Assembly (NCBI GenBank): GCA_024180945.1
Contig: JAKSGN010000041.1
Location: forward strand, 2,604,001-2,668,000
Direction of reading: 5' to 3'
Length of the DNA: 64,000 nt
Source: Macrophomina tecta
Taxonomy: Eukaryota; Ascomycota; Dothideomycetes; Botryosphaeriales; Botryosphaeriaceae
The position numbers and the translations under genes were made by a program. Shown in pieces: positions 33,730-46,816 of the stretch. Position 1 is the stretch's first letter; every line of letters starts with the position of its first letter. The notes under the pieces are model-generated. The model was not told where the DNA came from. It did no database searches and was given only the letters and a program-made list of their open reading frames with translations.

Positions 33730-33930
33730 TAGAAGACTATCAATTCCTGTTCCTGGAAGCCCAGCGGCGCATTTCTTGCGTAGGCTTAAGCACTCTGGAG
33801 GCTTGGCAGCGAAGAAGTCACAATCGACCGGCTTGGCAAGAGAAGGGCTTGCGTATGCCATTGTTGTTTCGAAACTGAGCATTTGCTCGGGCGCAAAATG
33901 GTCTCAAAGCGTAGATGTTGGTGGATGCTG

Positions 33931-33938
33931 TATATAAA
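33931..33938 (+). promoter_or_regulatory. TATA box of the intradiol dioxygenase gene
   Basis: TATATAAA, 93 bases before the ATG at 34031 and about 200 bp from the transposon edge. It is followed by a CA-rich leader with several CACAACC-like stretches. Confidence 0.6.
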
Positions 33939-34030
33939 GAGAGAAATGCGATTCTCAGTACCGTTCGTCAGACAACAGCAGACTCCTTCACAGCTAGCTC
34001 TTTACACCTCTTCACAACCATACAGCAAAG

Positions 34031-35499
34031 ATGGTTCAGTTCCGCCACAATGCTGCCTTCTTCGCGGCTTTCCTGGCTGCTTGCCCGGCACTGGCACACC
34101 CGGGCCATGATCTCGGCAGCGAGATCGCCGCTCGCTCTGCTTACCTCAAGCACGCTCCTCGTGATCTCTCGCACTGTGCGGAGAAGCTCAAGGCTCGTGG
34201 CCATGAGCAGCGTGCTCTTGAGAAGCGCGCCGCCAAGGTACAGCAACTGAGAGCCGAGGTGGAGGCCAAGAAGCGTAAGCGTGAATCGATATCAGCGAGA
34301 CTCATGGTCTCTTGGTACTAACTGCACCACCAACAGGTGTCAAGCGTGCCATTGCCGCTTCTGCTTCTGCTGCGACCCCTCCCGCCTCTACCCCTAGCGG
34401 TAGTGCTAGCGGTGTCATCGGCGGTGACAGCTCTCTCTCCGATTGGGGCTCTAAGGTGGCCAACACGAGCCATTTGTCCAGCCTCGCTGTCACGCCGGAG
34501 ACTTTCAGCGTCGAGGATGTGATCTTCCAGAACGCGTCCTGCGTTCTCAGCCCTGAGGCCGAAATTGGCCCGTACTGTGAGTTGCCTCTTTCTCACCGTC
34601 GTAGCCTGATGCAGTCCTGACCTTTTGACAAGATGTCCTCGGCGAATTGGTGCGTGAAGATATCACCGATGGCGAGCCTGGTGTCCCCGTCACCATCAAT
34701 GGCCAGTTTATCGATGTCAACACTTGCGAACCCATCCCGGAGCTATACTGGGACCTCTGGCAGTAAGTTATCCGTTTTAATTTTTAATTTTCTTTTTGTG
34801 TGCGTGTGTGGAGGGAATATTTGATGGCTCTAGACTGACGAATGCGCCACTCAACAGCTGCAACTCCACTGGCGTTTACGCTGGTGTTGTTGCAGATGGC
34901 AACGGTGATTCCACTGATGCTACCAACATCGACAAGACCTTCCTCCGCGGCATTGCAAAGACAGATGCGGATGGTGTGGCCACTCTTAAGACTGTTTTCC
35001 CCGGCCACTACGATGGCGTAAGACCTTCTCTACATTCCCAATCATTCTAAGACAAGTAAACTAACATGGTCATTTCCTATAGCGTGCTACTCACATTCAC
35101 GTTGTGACCCACGTCGGCGCGACGCAGCTCTCCAATGGTACCATTACAGGTGGCAACGTCACCCATATTGGACAGCTGGTAAATTGGCCGGTCCCTTGCT
35201 TTTTTGGATGAAGTAACTGACAAATGCATCAGTTTTTTGATCAAGACTTGATAGATGAGATCAACACCTCCGTTGAGCCTTACACCGAGAACACGATTGA
35301 GATTGTTGACAACGCGGACGACAGGGTGTTCGCCACCGAGACGGAAAACGAGAGTGATCCCGTCTTCAACTACGTCAAGCTTGGCGAGGACGTAGAGGAT
35401 GGCATCTTCTCTTGGATCAACATCGGTGTGGACCTGAGCAATGACTACGAGGCTACCTACGCTGCCATCTACAGCCAGGATGGCGGCTATGAGGCTTAA
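34031..35499 (+). CDS. Secreted intradiol ring-cleavage dioxygenase-like protein (378 aa)
   Basis: Exons 34031-34274, 34337-34576, 34633-34762, 34858-35017, 35083-35178, 35233-35499; all five introns (54-95 nt) are GT..AG and keep frame. Residues 1-22 are a signal peptide (hydrophobic FFAAFLAACPALA), so the enzyme should be extracellular. The family uses non-heme Fe(III) to cleave catechol-type rings between the hydroxyls. The expected ligands are visible: Tyr in GPYYV (161/162), Tyr256 in PGHYDG, and Arg259, His262 and His264 in RATHIHV. An Ala/Ser-rich linker covers about 90-115. Filamentous fungi have several such secreted dioxygenases; the substrate cannot be read here. The transposon nest ends 300 bp upstream of the ATG, so expression may be affected by its chromatin. 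The first start was chosen because it gives the signal peptide. Confidence 0.88.
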
Positions 35500-36164
35500 G
35501 CGGGGCCAGTCAAGAGAACATGATGTGGAGGTCTCGACCAAGCGTTCGATTTTTTTCCTGTAGGGATTGTTGTAACATTGCCTTAGGTTTAAGAAAAGCC
35601 AGCGATTTGTACAGTAATTTTTTTTTTCTTGAAATTTTCCAGAGACTGGTGCGAAGTTCACCTTCCATGGCATTGCGCTGCCCCAAGCAAAAACAAGGAG
35701 ATTCTGAGCTATGGGGCCCAGACAAGACGTACGCATGGGAACATGAAGCAGCTAACCGGATGCGCGTGATATCAGCATCATTGAGGATTTATATCTAAAC
35801 CGCTGCTAAAAGTGCACGTTATTGTTCACGCGGCAATGTGTAGTGGGGTATCGGCCGGCTAAGATTCAGAGGAATGTGTTGCAGCAGATGGTTAATTTGG
35901 GAAAGTAGCGTAATGCGGATTGTTCAGCATCGAGTTTAAGCAATACAGAGTGCAATGGCGGCGAGGTTGACGCGTGCTCTTGCAGAGAGAACGAGAGAAT
36001 GAGAAGTCGGTGGTTAGCGGGCCGGGGACGGGGACGGGGACGGAGGGAAGGATCGGCAGCGCAGGGGCCGAGGGACCGGGCAAATCATGGCCGCCCCAGG
36101 CCCGTCGCGTCACAAGCAACTGCACAGCTCCCGCGACTCCTGCACATCGCCCCCCCAAGCAACC
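35500..36164. other. Intergenic, dioxygenase 3' side and CFIm25 promoter
   Basis: No gene seen. T-rich runs near 35620-35632 may belong to the dioxygenase 3' region. A GGGGACGGGGACGG-like G-rich stretch at 36022-36045 precedes the CFIm25 start by about 120 bp. Confidence 0.5.
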
Positions 36165-37078
<914 letters not shown>

Positions 37079-40000
37079 GGAATAAGCCTACCATACTGCA
37101 TCGGATGAACTACGGACTGCGTCCTTGTTGCATTGGCTCATTGGACTTGGGTTAGGGTATGCTGCGTTCCAAGCGGGCGTTAGGTGTTGTCCGGCGGTCG
37201 GGTGGACGCACGTGGCTGGAGCGTGCGGATTACAAAAAGACGTAAGACATGGTGCAATGGATATGCTTTTATTCGGGTAGCAGTCGTTCCCTCAGCTTCA
37301 TATGCAAGCCGTGACATCTGGGAAGCATTGGCTACATGCAATATCCGGGTATACCTCTACACTAGCAAAACTGCTCCAGTGTGAAACTGGCGGGCATCTG
37401 GAAGCAGTGACGCACAGGTATGCCTTCTTTTTCCTTCCTGATCAAACGCCACCGTCCAAAGCTACACCACACATAATCCGCTCTTCCCCTCATCATTGAT
37501 GTCTTGTGCGTTGACCCCCGGAACTAGTCAGCCCGGTTCATTTCCCACCCCTGCTGCATTGCTGCTTGATTTATCTATTCACGCTGCAACATGGGCCTTG
37601 AAGAATAGGAACTACCGCCTACGCACTGCGACAGCAAGGAGAAGTATCAAGGAGAAAGAAAAAAAAAAAGCGTTCACTGTTATACAAGAACCATGAGGCA
37701 CCTTATCTTACAAATAGATCCAAAGGACCACTTCATCTACCTTTGCCCCAGACCAGTGTTGAACGCTGCCGACATAGCTCCATCTTTCAGCCAGCATAAA
37801 CAGCCCTGACATCATTCGCCAATATGACTGATGCCCCCCCTATTATCGGGACAGTTTACCACCTGAACCAAAATGCTCACATTCCGAGAGATTGCGGAGT
37901 ACTCCACAGGTACCGGGTAAAGGACCACTTAGGACCGCGTGGGGAAGGCGGCATCACAGCAGATAAGAAGGTGTGAAGGATCGCTTCTCGACCGCCAGCA
38001 GCTGCTCGCGCACCCTGCTCGGTACTTCGGAGCCCTTCGGATATCCAACAGGATGAATCATGCGTGCAAAGCGGCATTGTGTTTTTCCCCCCATGACTCG
38101 TCAACCTTCCCTTAAACAAGGGAGACGGCAGTTTCTGCAGACGGTAGCCCGTCCGTGCCGCGAGGGCACTCAAACACGGGCTGCAAAGGAGATGCCGACC
38201 GTCGGCATTTCCTATAACGAGATTTAGGGTTACTGGCGATCGTCTCGTGCTCGGCAAAAGACGGCCGTACAATGTCGTGTTTTAGTATGTAAGGACCTCC
38301 CTAAGAGCCGGATCTTCGCGCCATCTTGTTGTCGTAAGTCGAAACCTGACGAATGGCGATCCGAGGCAGACATCTTCAGGCGAGTTGCTTAAATTTTGAC
38401 TTTGCCTCTGGTGCAGACCCCACGAACGCCTGTGATGCGTTGGTCTTTTGCCGACCAAGCATGAATAAAAGCGGCTCGCACGTTTTCTTGGATTCCGCCA
38501 TACCCGGCGCTTGGATCCTGTCGACTCAAGTAGTCTCTGATGGATTCGCGTTCGAGAAAAGCGACCGGTCATACATGGACCCTCTTACAATCGCAGTGAG
38601 CATCGGCAAGTGACAACGAAGTGCCGATGCTGCCAACTGTACACATGCAAGGGCGTTCGTTTCCAGACGTACATACAAAGGGCGAGCGTCAGGCAGGCCG
38701 GGCTCTCAATGCGTGCTGACGCATCTGCTTCCGGCTGCTTATCTAGCAACAAGGCTCCCTTCTTCGCGAATCAAAACAGCCGATGGCATGCCGCAACCAC
38801 CAGGTGCTCGACCCTACGTCGGCGCCTTGGCGGAAGGTCCGAGAAAGTGTCGTGTATGGTCACGTCGGGCACGGCCAAAGGGCGCCAGGAGACGAATGCA
38901 AGCTAAGTGTCCCCTTGGCCTGGGAACGGGCGCACGGCCAGGGAATCCCCCCGCTCAGTGACAGCTGCTGCGCCATATGTAGGATGCCGCTGAGCCCAGC
39001 AAGGCCATCCCTTCTGCCGAGACACTCTGCGACGCAGGGGTCTCGACATAGTTCCAGAAAAAACCCACGTAGCGCCTGCCACCTTCCTCATGCCGCCCTT
39101 TTGAAGAACGCCACTTTGACAGTAGAGAAGCGTGCGGTGGAAGCTGTCGTAGCCCGGCAGCGTGGCTTTCGGTTCATCGCATGCACGATGCGCGCAGCCT
39201 GCAGAAGTCCTTCCCAGCTAACCATCCGCGTGGACGCGGGACGGAGAAAGGAGCGCAAAAACGAGCGAGCAGATCCACCCCCACACGCCTTCTCCGCTGC
39301 AACGTAACTGCCGGCCGGATCCGGTAGTCTCCCTTCCGCCTCACTGCCGGCGGCACAGGGAACCACGGCCAACGAAACGTCGGTGTCTGGATCTTCCCTT
39401 CAGCCTTCGGAAAACTTTGTCGGACTGTCCGCCTGCTACCCCGCCAATATCGGCAATGCGCCCGCCCAGCGTTAACCAAAACAGCATATGGCTATTCCTC
39501 GGCTTGCCGGCATGAGAGTCAGGTAACTGCCGATTGTCCCAAGATCATTTGGAAAAGGGCGGCATCCAAGAATCCAGGACGGAGATCACACAGGGCAAAG
39601 GCGGATAAGCAAGATCAAAGGACGTGGTCGGGCACCAAACTTCAAAAAAGAAGGCTGCCAACTCTACCCATCACCCCCTTCCTCAGGACGGATTCCCAAG
39701 GGCACCCTTCCGCCAATCATTCTCATTCCCTCGGAGCCCAAACAAAACAGCGCAGGACGCGGCCAAATTCTCGAAAGGTCATCGCTCGTCCAACACATCC
39801 CCTGCTCTCGGTCTGCTCATGTGAGGCGCGATTGTTTGCATGCCCGCCAGCTGCTCGCCTTTTCTTTCTTTTTTTTCTACCGCTCTCTTGGCAGCCTGTC
39901 CTCATTCGCCTCTGCCAAATGGTTCCCCCTCCCTGTGCTAAGTGAAGCAGGCTGTGGCAATCCGAAGGCCCCCTGGCGAAGCGTAGCTTTCCCCTAAGTC

Positions 40001-40883
40001 CCCAGCCTGTCGACTCGGGTTCTCCACGCGAGGTGTACGATGTGGTAAATGCATGCATATACGAACAAGAACTCTGCTGGCAAAGCCTCTCCTGACACGT
40101 CCATTGCCTCTATCCTGCTGCCATTTGTCTTAGGAGGGGAAAGCACATCCGACAGAAGAGGTGACTCGGGGAAGCAACGCCAATACCGGAAACATGCTCG
40201 AACGTACATAGAATGGAGACAGGCAGATGTTCAACGTCACTTACAAACCACCCCGGCAACTTTCCATCGTTTTCCGCTCGGCCGGTATCGGTTTCCAAGT
40301 CCAACCATGCGTGCCCCTAAGCCGATATGCCGCGCGGCTACTGAGACCCCAGGATCCTCACACCTACAATGCCCACGCAATCATTTCGCGAATGCCCAGC
40401 GTTAAATCGCCCACCTTTGGACATGCCTCACCACGTCCTAAGGGGGCAATCAGGCGGAGGGTTTCTGTACACCGACCTCAGCCGACAGTGCCAGTCCCTA
40501 AGACCGAGAAAAGCAGTTCACTCCAACGGCTCGCCCAGCTCGGCTGCCCGCACGCCGCGGCCTTCCCCTCGGAACCAAACGCTGACGACAGACCCCAAAC
40601 AACGGCGCCCCTCGGCCGCATTGGCACCCATTGCTTGAGCAGACGCCGCCGCCATTCGATCTCGCGCTCAGCAAGACTGGCCGCGCAAATCGTCTGTGTG
40701 TAAAACTGAAAAGAACAGGGCGAGAAGGGGAATGGCAGCGCGCCACGAAGCGGAGCGGCGCAGCCACTCGGCTCGATTCCTTGACAACGCTGGCTCGCTC
40801 GCCACTCGTACCGAAAAGTATCTCGGCCACAAGCTTCCGAGTCTATTCCCTCGGCTAGCCGTATGTGTGTGTTGGTGAGAGAT

Positions 40884-40925
<42 letters not shown>

Positions 40926-42801
40926 GCGGTGCTAGGCCAGAGCGTGGGGCGGCGGCTCAGACATCCAGCACGACGACAGGGCTAAGTGAACAACAATTTT
41001 ATAACGGCAAAGAAGCTTTCCGGCGCTCTGTCGATCAATCAGACCACTTTCTCACCACTATTTCGCAATACCCGAAAGCCTAAACAGGTCGAGTTTGTGC
41101 CGAGAGGTAGGAGTGCCGTGTCCTCTCGGCACCGACAGGACCTGAATACAGGCTCTGAGTGGTCGGTGGGTTGGAGGGGTAAATTATTAATTCTGGGTAG
41201 GGACCAATCGCTTGCGTGCCTGCGTCTTCCCGATAGAGTTGCCTGGCTGTTTCGGTCGCCCGAATCGGAAGTGCTTGCGGAGGGGGTGTTTTTTTTTTTT
41301 TTTTCGTTGCTGGTGTCCTGCCCCTGGAATCCGCGCGATTGCGAGGGCTCACGATGGAGGACGTGAAGTGAGGCCGAATGGCCCGTTCATCTGTCGGCAG
41401 TTTTTCTTGCGCGACGTTTGAAAGCTGGTTGATTGCTAACCCTCGAGACGAGGGCGCTGGACACGAAAACCATGGGAAGACAGGAGGGCGGAGTGAATTG
41501 AGAGCGGGCGGAAATTCCGCTCCGATATGACACCTCAAGAATCCCGGTAGTCCCAGGTTCTAGCGATCGTGGTAAGTAGAAGGTTGACTAGAAAGCAGTA
41601 ATTAGTGTCGTGATAGGGTGCTTCCTCCAGACTCACTTTGGACTTTCCCTCCGTAAAGCGCTGAGCGGACATACTCGATAACTTGGTCCAGCTGAACCCC
41701 CTAATTTGGGTATCCATACACTTAATTCGGTAATAAATGTGTACGCAGCAGAAGCAGCGAGAGTACCGTAAGCAGTCAGGATTATGGACAGCAGCTGCGA
41801 CGATGTCACACGAGTGCAGATGCCGTAAAAGCACACGAGTCAGATCGGGCAATTGCATCACTGCCGAACAGACAGCTGTATCCTTTCTACACCGCATCCA
41901 CGTTGCGAGGCTCCGCAGAAACGCACGTGGCGCGAAGGCTGATTCACATGCATTTTCGTCACGCGCAATGAAAAGGAAATGAAAAGCAAAAGAAGGAAGA
42001 TCCTAGGCTTATCTGACAGCAGCACCGAAGCATTCTCTAAACCCAACAAGCGCCACCCCCCTTCCTGGAAGGAAAACGTCAAGCGCGCACCCCCCAGGTC
42101 CGGAGATAGGACTTAAAGGCTGCTATAGTCGAGTCAGCATTATAGTTTCTATGGGAAGGCGGGCCAGATCCGGCCGTGGTCGACGAGAGATCTGGATGTG
42201 CACGTTGTTTTTCTGCTCGAAGAGTCCGACATTAAACCTTATTGCAGTTCCGACAAGCTTTTCCACCGGATCTGCATGATATCCAGGAGAGCCGGTCGAG
42301 CTCGGGCACATCGGCCAAAGAATGGCAAAGTATGGCTCTGGCCGAGCATGCCGGATTTCATTTCACAGAGTGCATCGTGAATCGTGAGGATCAGCTTGGA
42401 AGTGGGAAAATGGATACTGGTCATTCACATTATCCGGTAAATTAGCCTCTCCAAGTTCCCTAAGACCCATCAGAACCGCCAAACTCTCCCCAGCCTTTGG
42501 ACCAATACATTAATTTACATAGCAAAAGAGGCAATGGACAGTGAGGTGACGGCTTTTCAACGCCGTAAAAGCAGATACACAAGACCATAGGAAATGAGTT
42601 TGCAATGACTGTATCCAGTGAACCAAGGAAAAGTAACCGTGAAGAAGAGAATCGTATCCGAACGGCCCAACCCAGAACCCAAACTTTACCGTACGTATTG
42701 TGCCCAATTATTTATCTTTGGATCCGTGTGTTCAGCCGAAAACATTTGACAATGGCGAACGATGCGACGCATCCAGAACGCGCTTTTAAGCCCCTCTCAA
42801 T
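37079..42801. other. Gene-free 5.7-kb interval
   Basis: I see no supported gene on either strand; the frames present (up to 174 codons at 38783-39307) have no motif and overlap others freely. It contains a GA microsatellite at 40877-40924, a T16 run at 41289-41304 and pyrimidine-rich stretches near 39865. It may hold long regulatory regions or lineage-specific or non-coding transcripts. Confidence 0.45.
40877..40924. repeat. GA/TC microsatellite
   Basis: About 16 uninterrupted GA units from 40890, preceded by imperfect GATAGAGATA copies. Confidence 0.95.
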
Positions 42802-45683
42802 CTACGATGTCACCATGGACATCTCCGCCTCCTTCCTTTTCGTGGGCTCGTGGCGCAGTAGTGCCGAGAAGAATGCACCATCATCCACGCCGTACACTGC
42901 ATCATCTCTGCTCGCGAAATTCGACTCTAGCGGCTTCTCCAAGCGCCAAACCTCGTTACCTTCAAACTTTTTGAGCCGGGAACCTTCTCCCATAGCCATC
43001 TGAGCCAACAGACGCAGCCTCGATTCAACGGCTTTTTGCTGTGCGCGAGCACTTGACCAGAACGAAGCAATTTCATCAACGCACTGCAATCCATGGGTGA
43101 TTGCCTTCACCGTAACGGGAAGGTCGGAAGCCAAGCCGCCTGCCGAGAGGATGTCGGTGGCGATTAACACAGCATATCCCGGGAAAGGGGTAGCAAATGC
43201 GAAAGGATGGTTCGGTCCGAGACGGTGGGAACGTGCTGCTTTGGTGACAGGCGCTATGATGTTACACAGGAGATTTCGGGCCGAGGCCATAGCACGGTTC
43301 TCGTTGCGGGCGAGTATGTGAGCTGGCAACGAAGAGTGCCGGGCATAACGATTGAGTCGCATAATCGTGGCCTGGTGCAGTGCATGCATGCCCACAAAGG
43401 TGCCGGCGTAGCCCGCGTTGACGGCCGCGTAGAAGTTCTCCTCGTTGGATTGGAGCTCTGCCGGTAAACATGAGAGCCACTCGTCAAGCCTGTCGTTTGT
43501 CTGGTCGTAGAAAGCAATGTACTCGTTCAGGCGCATACTTGTGGGCTTGCGAGTGGCCCGTGTTGTGAAGGTCCAAACGTCACCCCACACAGCTGATACG
43601 AGAGAGTGGTAGCCCATCGGGCTGATATTGCGTAGCAGCGACCGATCCTCGATGTGGCCAGCATCGAAGATGGGCGTCTCGAGTGGACGCCCGGCATCGT
43701 ACGCGGCTTTGGCACAGGGCAGCCGAACGCAGACATCGTCGACGCCGATTGTGAATAAGGTTCCACCTGAGAAGCCGTTGTAGCGCTATGAATCCGTTAG
43801 CAGATCGTTGGGTAGTTGGAGGGGTCAACATACGTCCATCAGAAAACCCGCCCAGAACGTGCGCAACCGGCACTCCTCACCCATCCTGCGGTCAAACCCA
43901 AAAAGACCCTCAGCATCATCACATGCCACGCCCTCCTCTAAATTGAGCTTCAACGCGCTGAGAGCCCTTAGGAATGTACCGCACCAATCCCAAGCCTCCT
44001 CATGCCGACCGCGAGCGAAATGGGCCAAGCCAACATAGAGTCTACTGAGACACATGTGAAGGGTAAACTTGCCAATCCGTTTCTGCAGACCGGCGTTGCA
44101 GATTTCCAGAAGGTCTTTCTCGACGCGACGCCATTGCGGATCAGTGGAGAAGACGTTGCCCATCACCAATAATGAGTAGATGACAAGTTTCTCATCCGTC
44201 GTCTTGGGTTGTCGGTTTGTCACCCATCTCATGAAGGGCTCACGCGGGAAAACAGCGTAGGTGGAAGAGTTGACGTAGGTGAAAAAAAGATCCAAGAGAC
44301 GTTTTGTCAGACTCGGATCCTCCTCGAAGGGGTCCAGTTCCAGAGTAGGGCGAACGAGGGCGTTCATGGCCGACCCTTCGATACTGTTTGTTGGCATGCG
44401 ACGGTTGAGGGACGAGTTAAGAGTCTCCCCCTCATCCGATGAACTGCGGTACCGACGTTTCCGCGACGCATCCGAGTCACCGGGCTTGCCAATCTCACTG
44501 AAGATGTGCTGCGGCTTCGCGAAGCCTTGAGATGGAGGGGAGATGGTGCGCTGATGTTGAGAAGGCGACGTGTGAGCACTGAACGAATCCTCTGGATGCT
44601 TTTTGGCCGAAGTGATCAACGTCTCGGTCATGTCGACCCTCATGCCATCGGTGTTTGAGGTCTGCCCGGCGAGACCACTATAACTTTGTCAGTCACTGGA
44701 CTAGCTTCGTCTGGAACTCAGAAGCGACGCCAGGCCACCAATCACCACGACGCGTCACATACGCGAGTACGATGGCCAAAGCATGTAGGCGAGGTGACTA
44801 ATGGACATGGAACATAAAGACATAAGTGTCGTACTCACCCTCTACATGCCCGTCGGGCCCGAGCACATTGTGCGCATTTGGGCACACCTGGTTCGCATTT
44901 TATCTTCTTCTCCCGACAAGTTAAACAAGCCTGTGCGAGGCGCTTGCGGGGCTTGCCGGCTTTGGTGACTCCCCACGACGGGTTTACGGGCTCTCCATCG
45001 ATGATGGTCCGGCAGTACGAGCCGTCTTCATAGACGTAGCACAAACCCTCTCCAGGAACTTCCTGCTGGCCAACACATCTCGCGGTACGGACGGGACCTC
45101 TGCTGGGATCTCCGATCCGGCGTTTCCTCATTGCTGACGACTCGACGGATTCCTCGCGGGGGGATGGGTTCTCGGAGCCTGCGCCAGACGAGATGGACTC
45201 GTGTCTGATGGACTGATAAGTGGGCTCACTTGCGGTTACATGCACGCGTCCACCTGCGAGGCCCGGGGCGGAGGTGTAGGCCGGATAGGTCTGGGGACCG
45301 GACGAGACAGACTGGGCAACACTGGTAGAAGCATGGCTCTCTTCACGGGCTGCATAGCCATGGCCATTGACGGAGCGGTCTGCGGACAGGGCCTGGTCGA
45401 AGCCGGAGAGACTGGGCAGGCGAGTAACAGGAGCGGGCGATGCACTGGGGGCTGGAGGGTTCAGAAGCGTAGGGTGAATAAGTGTGCGCAGGCTGGGCAG
45501 CTGGACGCTGTCGCTGACAGAGGCCGGGGCGGATGGCCGATGAGAAGGTGAAGCAGTGGCACAGTAACGGTCGGAAGGGGCAGCAGAAGGCGGCGTGCGG
45601 TAGGAAGCGTACGAGTCCGGCGAGCGTGCCGAGAGAGCGGGCAAGAGGTGCGGGGCGCGGACCGGCTGCGCGGAGGGCTCCAT
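42802..45683 (-). CDS. Zn2Cys6 fungal-specific transcription factor (890 aa)
   Basis: Exons (minus) 45683-44839, 44677-43834, 43785-42802; introns of 161 and 48 nt join in frame (..CRGG-LAGQT; ..LMD-RYNGFSGGT). Residues 1-250 are Ser/Pro-rich. A segment YVYEDGSYCRTIIDGEPVN leads into the binuclear zinc cluster, Cys253 to Cys280 (CLTCREKKIKC, then CAQCARARRAC), preceded by basic AGKPRKRLAQ, which should bind DNA as in Gal4-type factors. The fungal transcription-factor middle-homology region covers about residues 390-620 (LLDLFFTYVNSSTYAVFPRE, EECRLRTFWAGFLMDRY). The start at 45683 is preferred over an in-frame GTG-type extension. The zinc cluster context recalls RosA/NosA-type developmental regulators, but from memory only, so no symbol is given. 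It is divergent from the WW gene across a 1.1-kb region. Confidence 0.88.
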
Positions 45684-46816
45684 GGCGGGTGGTGATGGGA
45701 GGTCGGGCGGCGATACAGGACCTTGGACGAGAGGCCGGCGAAGGGTAGACAGGAGGGCCCGAGCTAGTTTATATTCCGAGCGACTACCGGGCAGGGCCAA
45801 GCTCTGGCCATCGAAGGTGAGTAGAGCTAGCCAACGAACCACGGAAGGCCTAAGTCAGAAGCGCAGGAGCCAAGACCGGGGGAGGGGGCAAGGGCAGGCT
45901 GGGAGTAGGAGTGGGCGTGGGCGCGGGCGCGATGGGATGGATTGGGACGTCGGGGGTTTGGGCTGGGCTGTCGAGGAATTCGGCAGTGCCGTCGCTGGCA
46001 GCTGATGGGAGAGCCCCGGCAGCCGATTCAGCGCTGCCCGTTTGGCTGCGGTTGACAGGGAGCGTGGGACGGGCGGCAGATAACAAAGGAGCAGCACATG
46101 TACAGCGCACGGTGAAACGGTGCTCGCGGGCTCGAGCGCACGGCAGCCGGGCGGGCAATGGGGAGACGATGACGGTGATTTCGAGGATCGCTAGTTCACA
46201 GCAAGCACTGCACGCGCGCAGGGGGCTATGAGTAGCTGTCGATCTCGCTGTCCCGCACCGTGCGGCCCCCGGGGCATGGGCACGCCAGCCGCACGCGCGC
46301 ACGGACACGCCCGTGGCCCGGATGGAGCGAGCCCTTTCAACATCTGCCGTGAGCCGGGAGCCACTTGGCTGCCCCCGGAGCGCCATCAGCACCTCCTGCA
46401 CCGGTCAGCCAGCGAGCGAGCGAGCCGGCCAGTCAGCCAGCCCGCCAGCCCGCCAGCCCGCCCAGGACCCTCGACCGGCGGCTGCGCCGACGCGCGACAC
46501 AGCGCGGGAGCGTGTGGCAGCACCGCGAGCGAGCCGGCCGCAGGGGCTTTTCGGTAGTTGAGGGAGCGTGGAGAACGCTATGCCAGCAGCAGCAGCAGCA
46601 GCGGCGGCAGCAGCACGCCTGGCCGCCCACGAGCTGGCCACGACCGCCGCGCTCGGGCCATGCGCACGTGATCCGCGCGCATATCCCACACCCACACCTA
46701 CCCATGTCGTATCAGGCTGGCTGGCTTTCCGTTGAACGCACCGCTCCACGGCCATAAGAGGCCCTGACCGCGCCGCCCATCCTAGCCTGTCTGCCATTGC
46801 TATTCGGAAGGACGCC
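45684..46816. other. Shared promoter region of the Zn2Cys6 and WW genes, with simple repeats
   Basis: 1.1 kb between divergent starts, very GC-rich. It holds imperfect tandem repeats of CAGCCCGC/CAGCGAGC type at about 46405-46465 and a CAG/CGG triplet run at 46584-46614. No gene was accepted here; long antisense frames such as 46401-45850 are composition artefacts. Confidence 0.55.
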
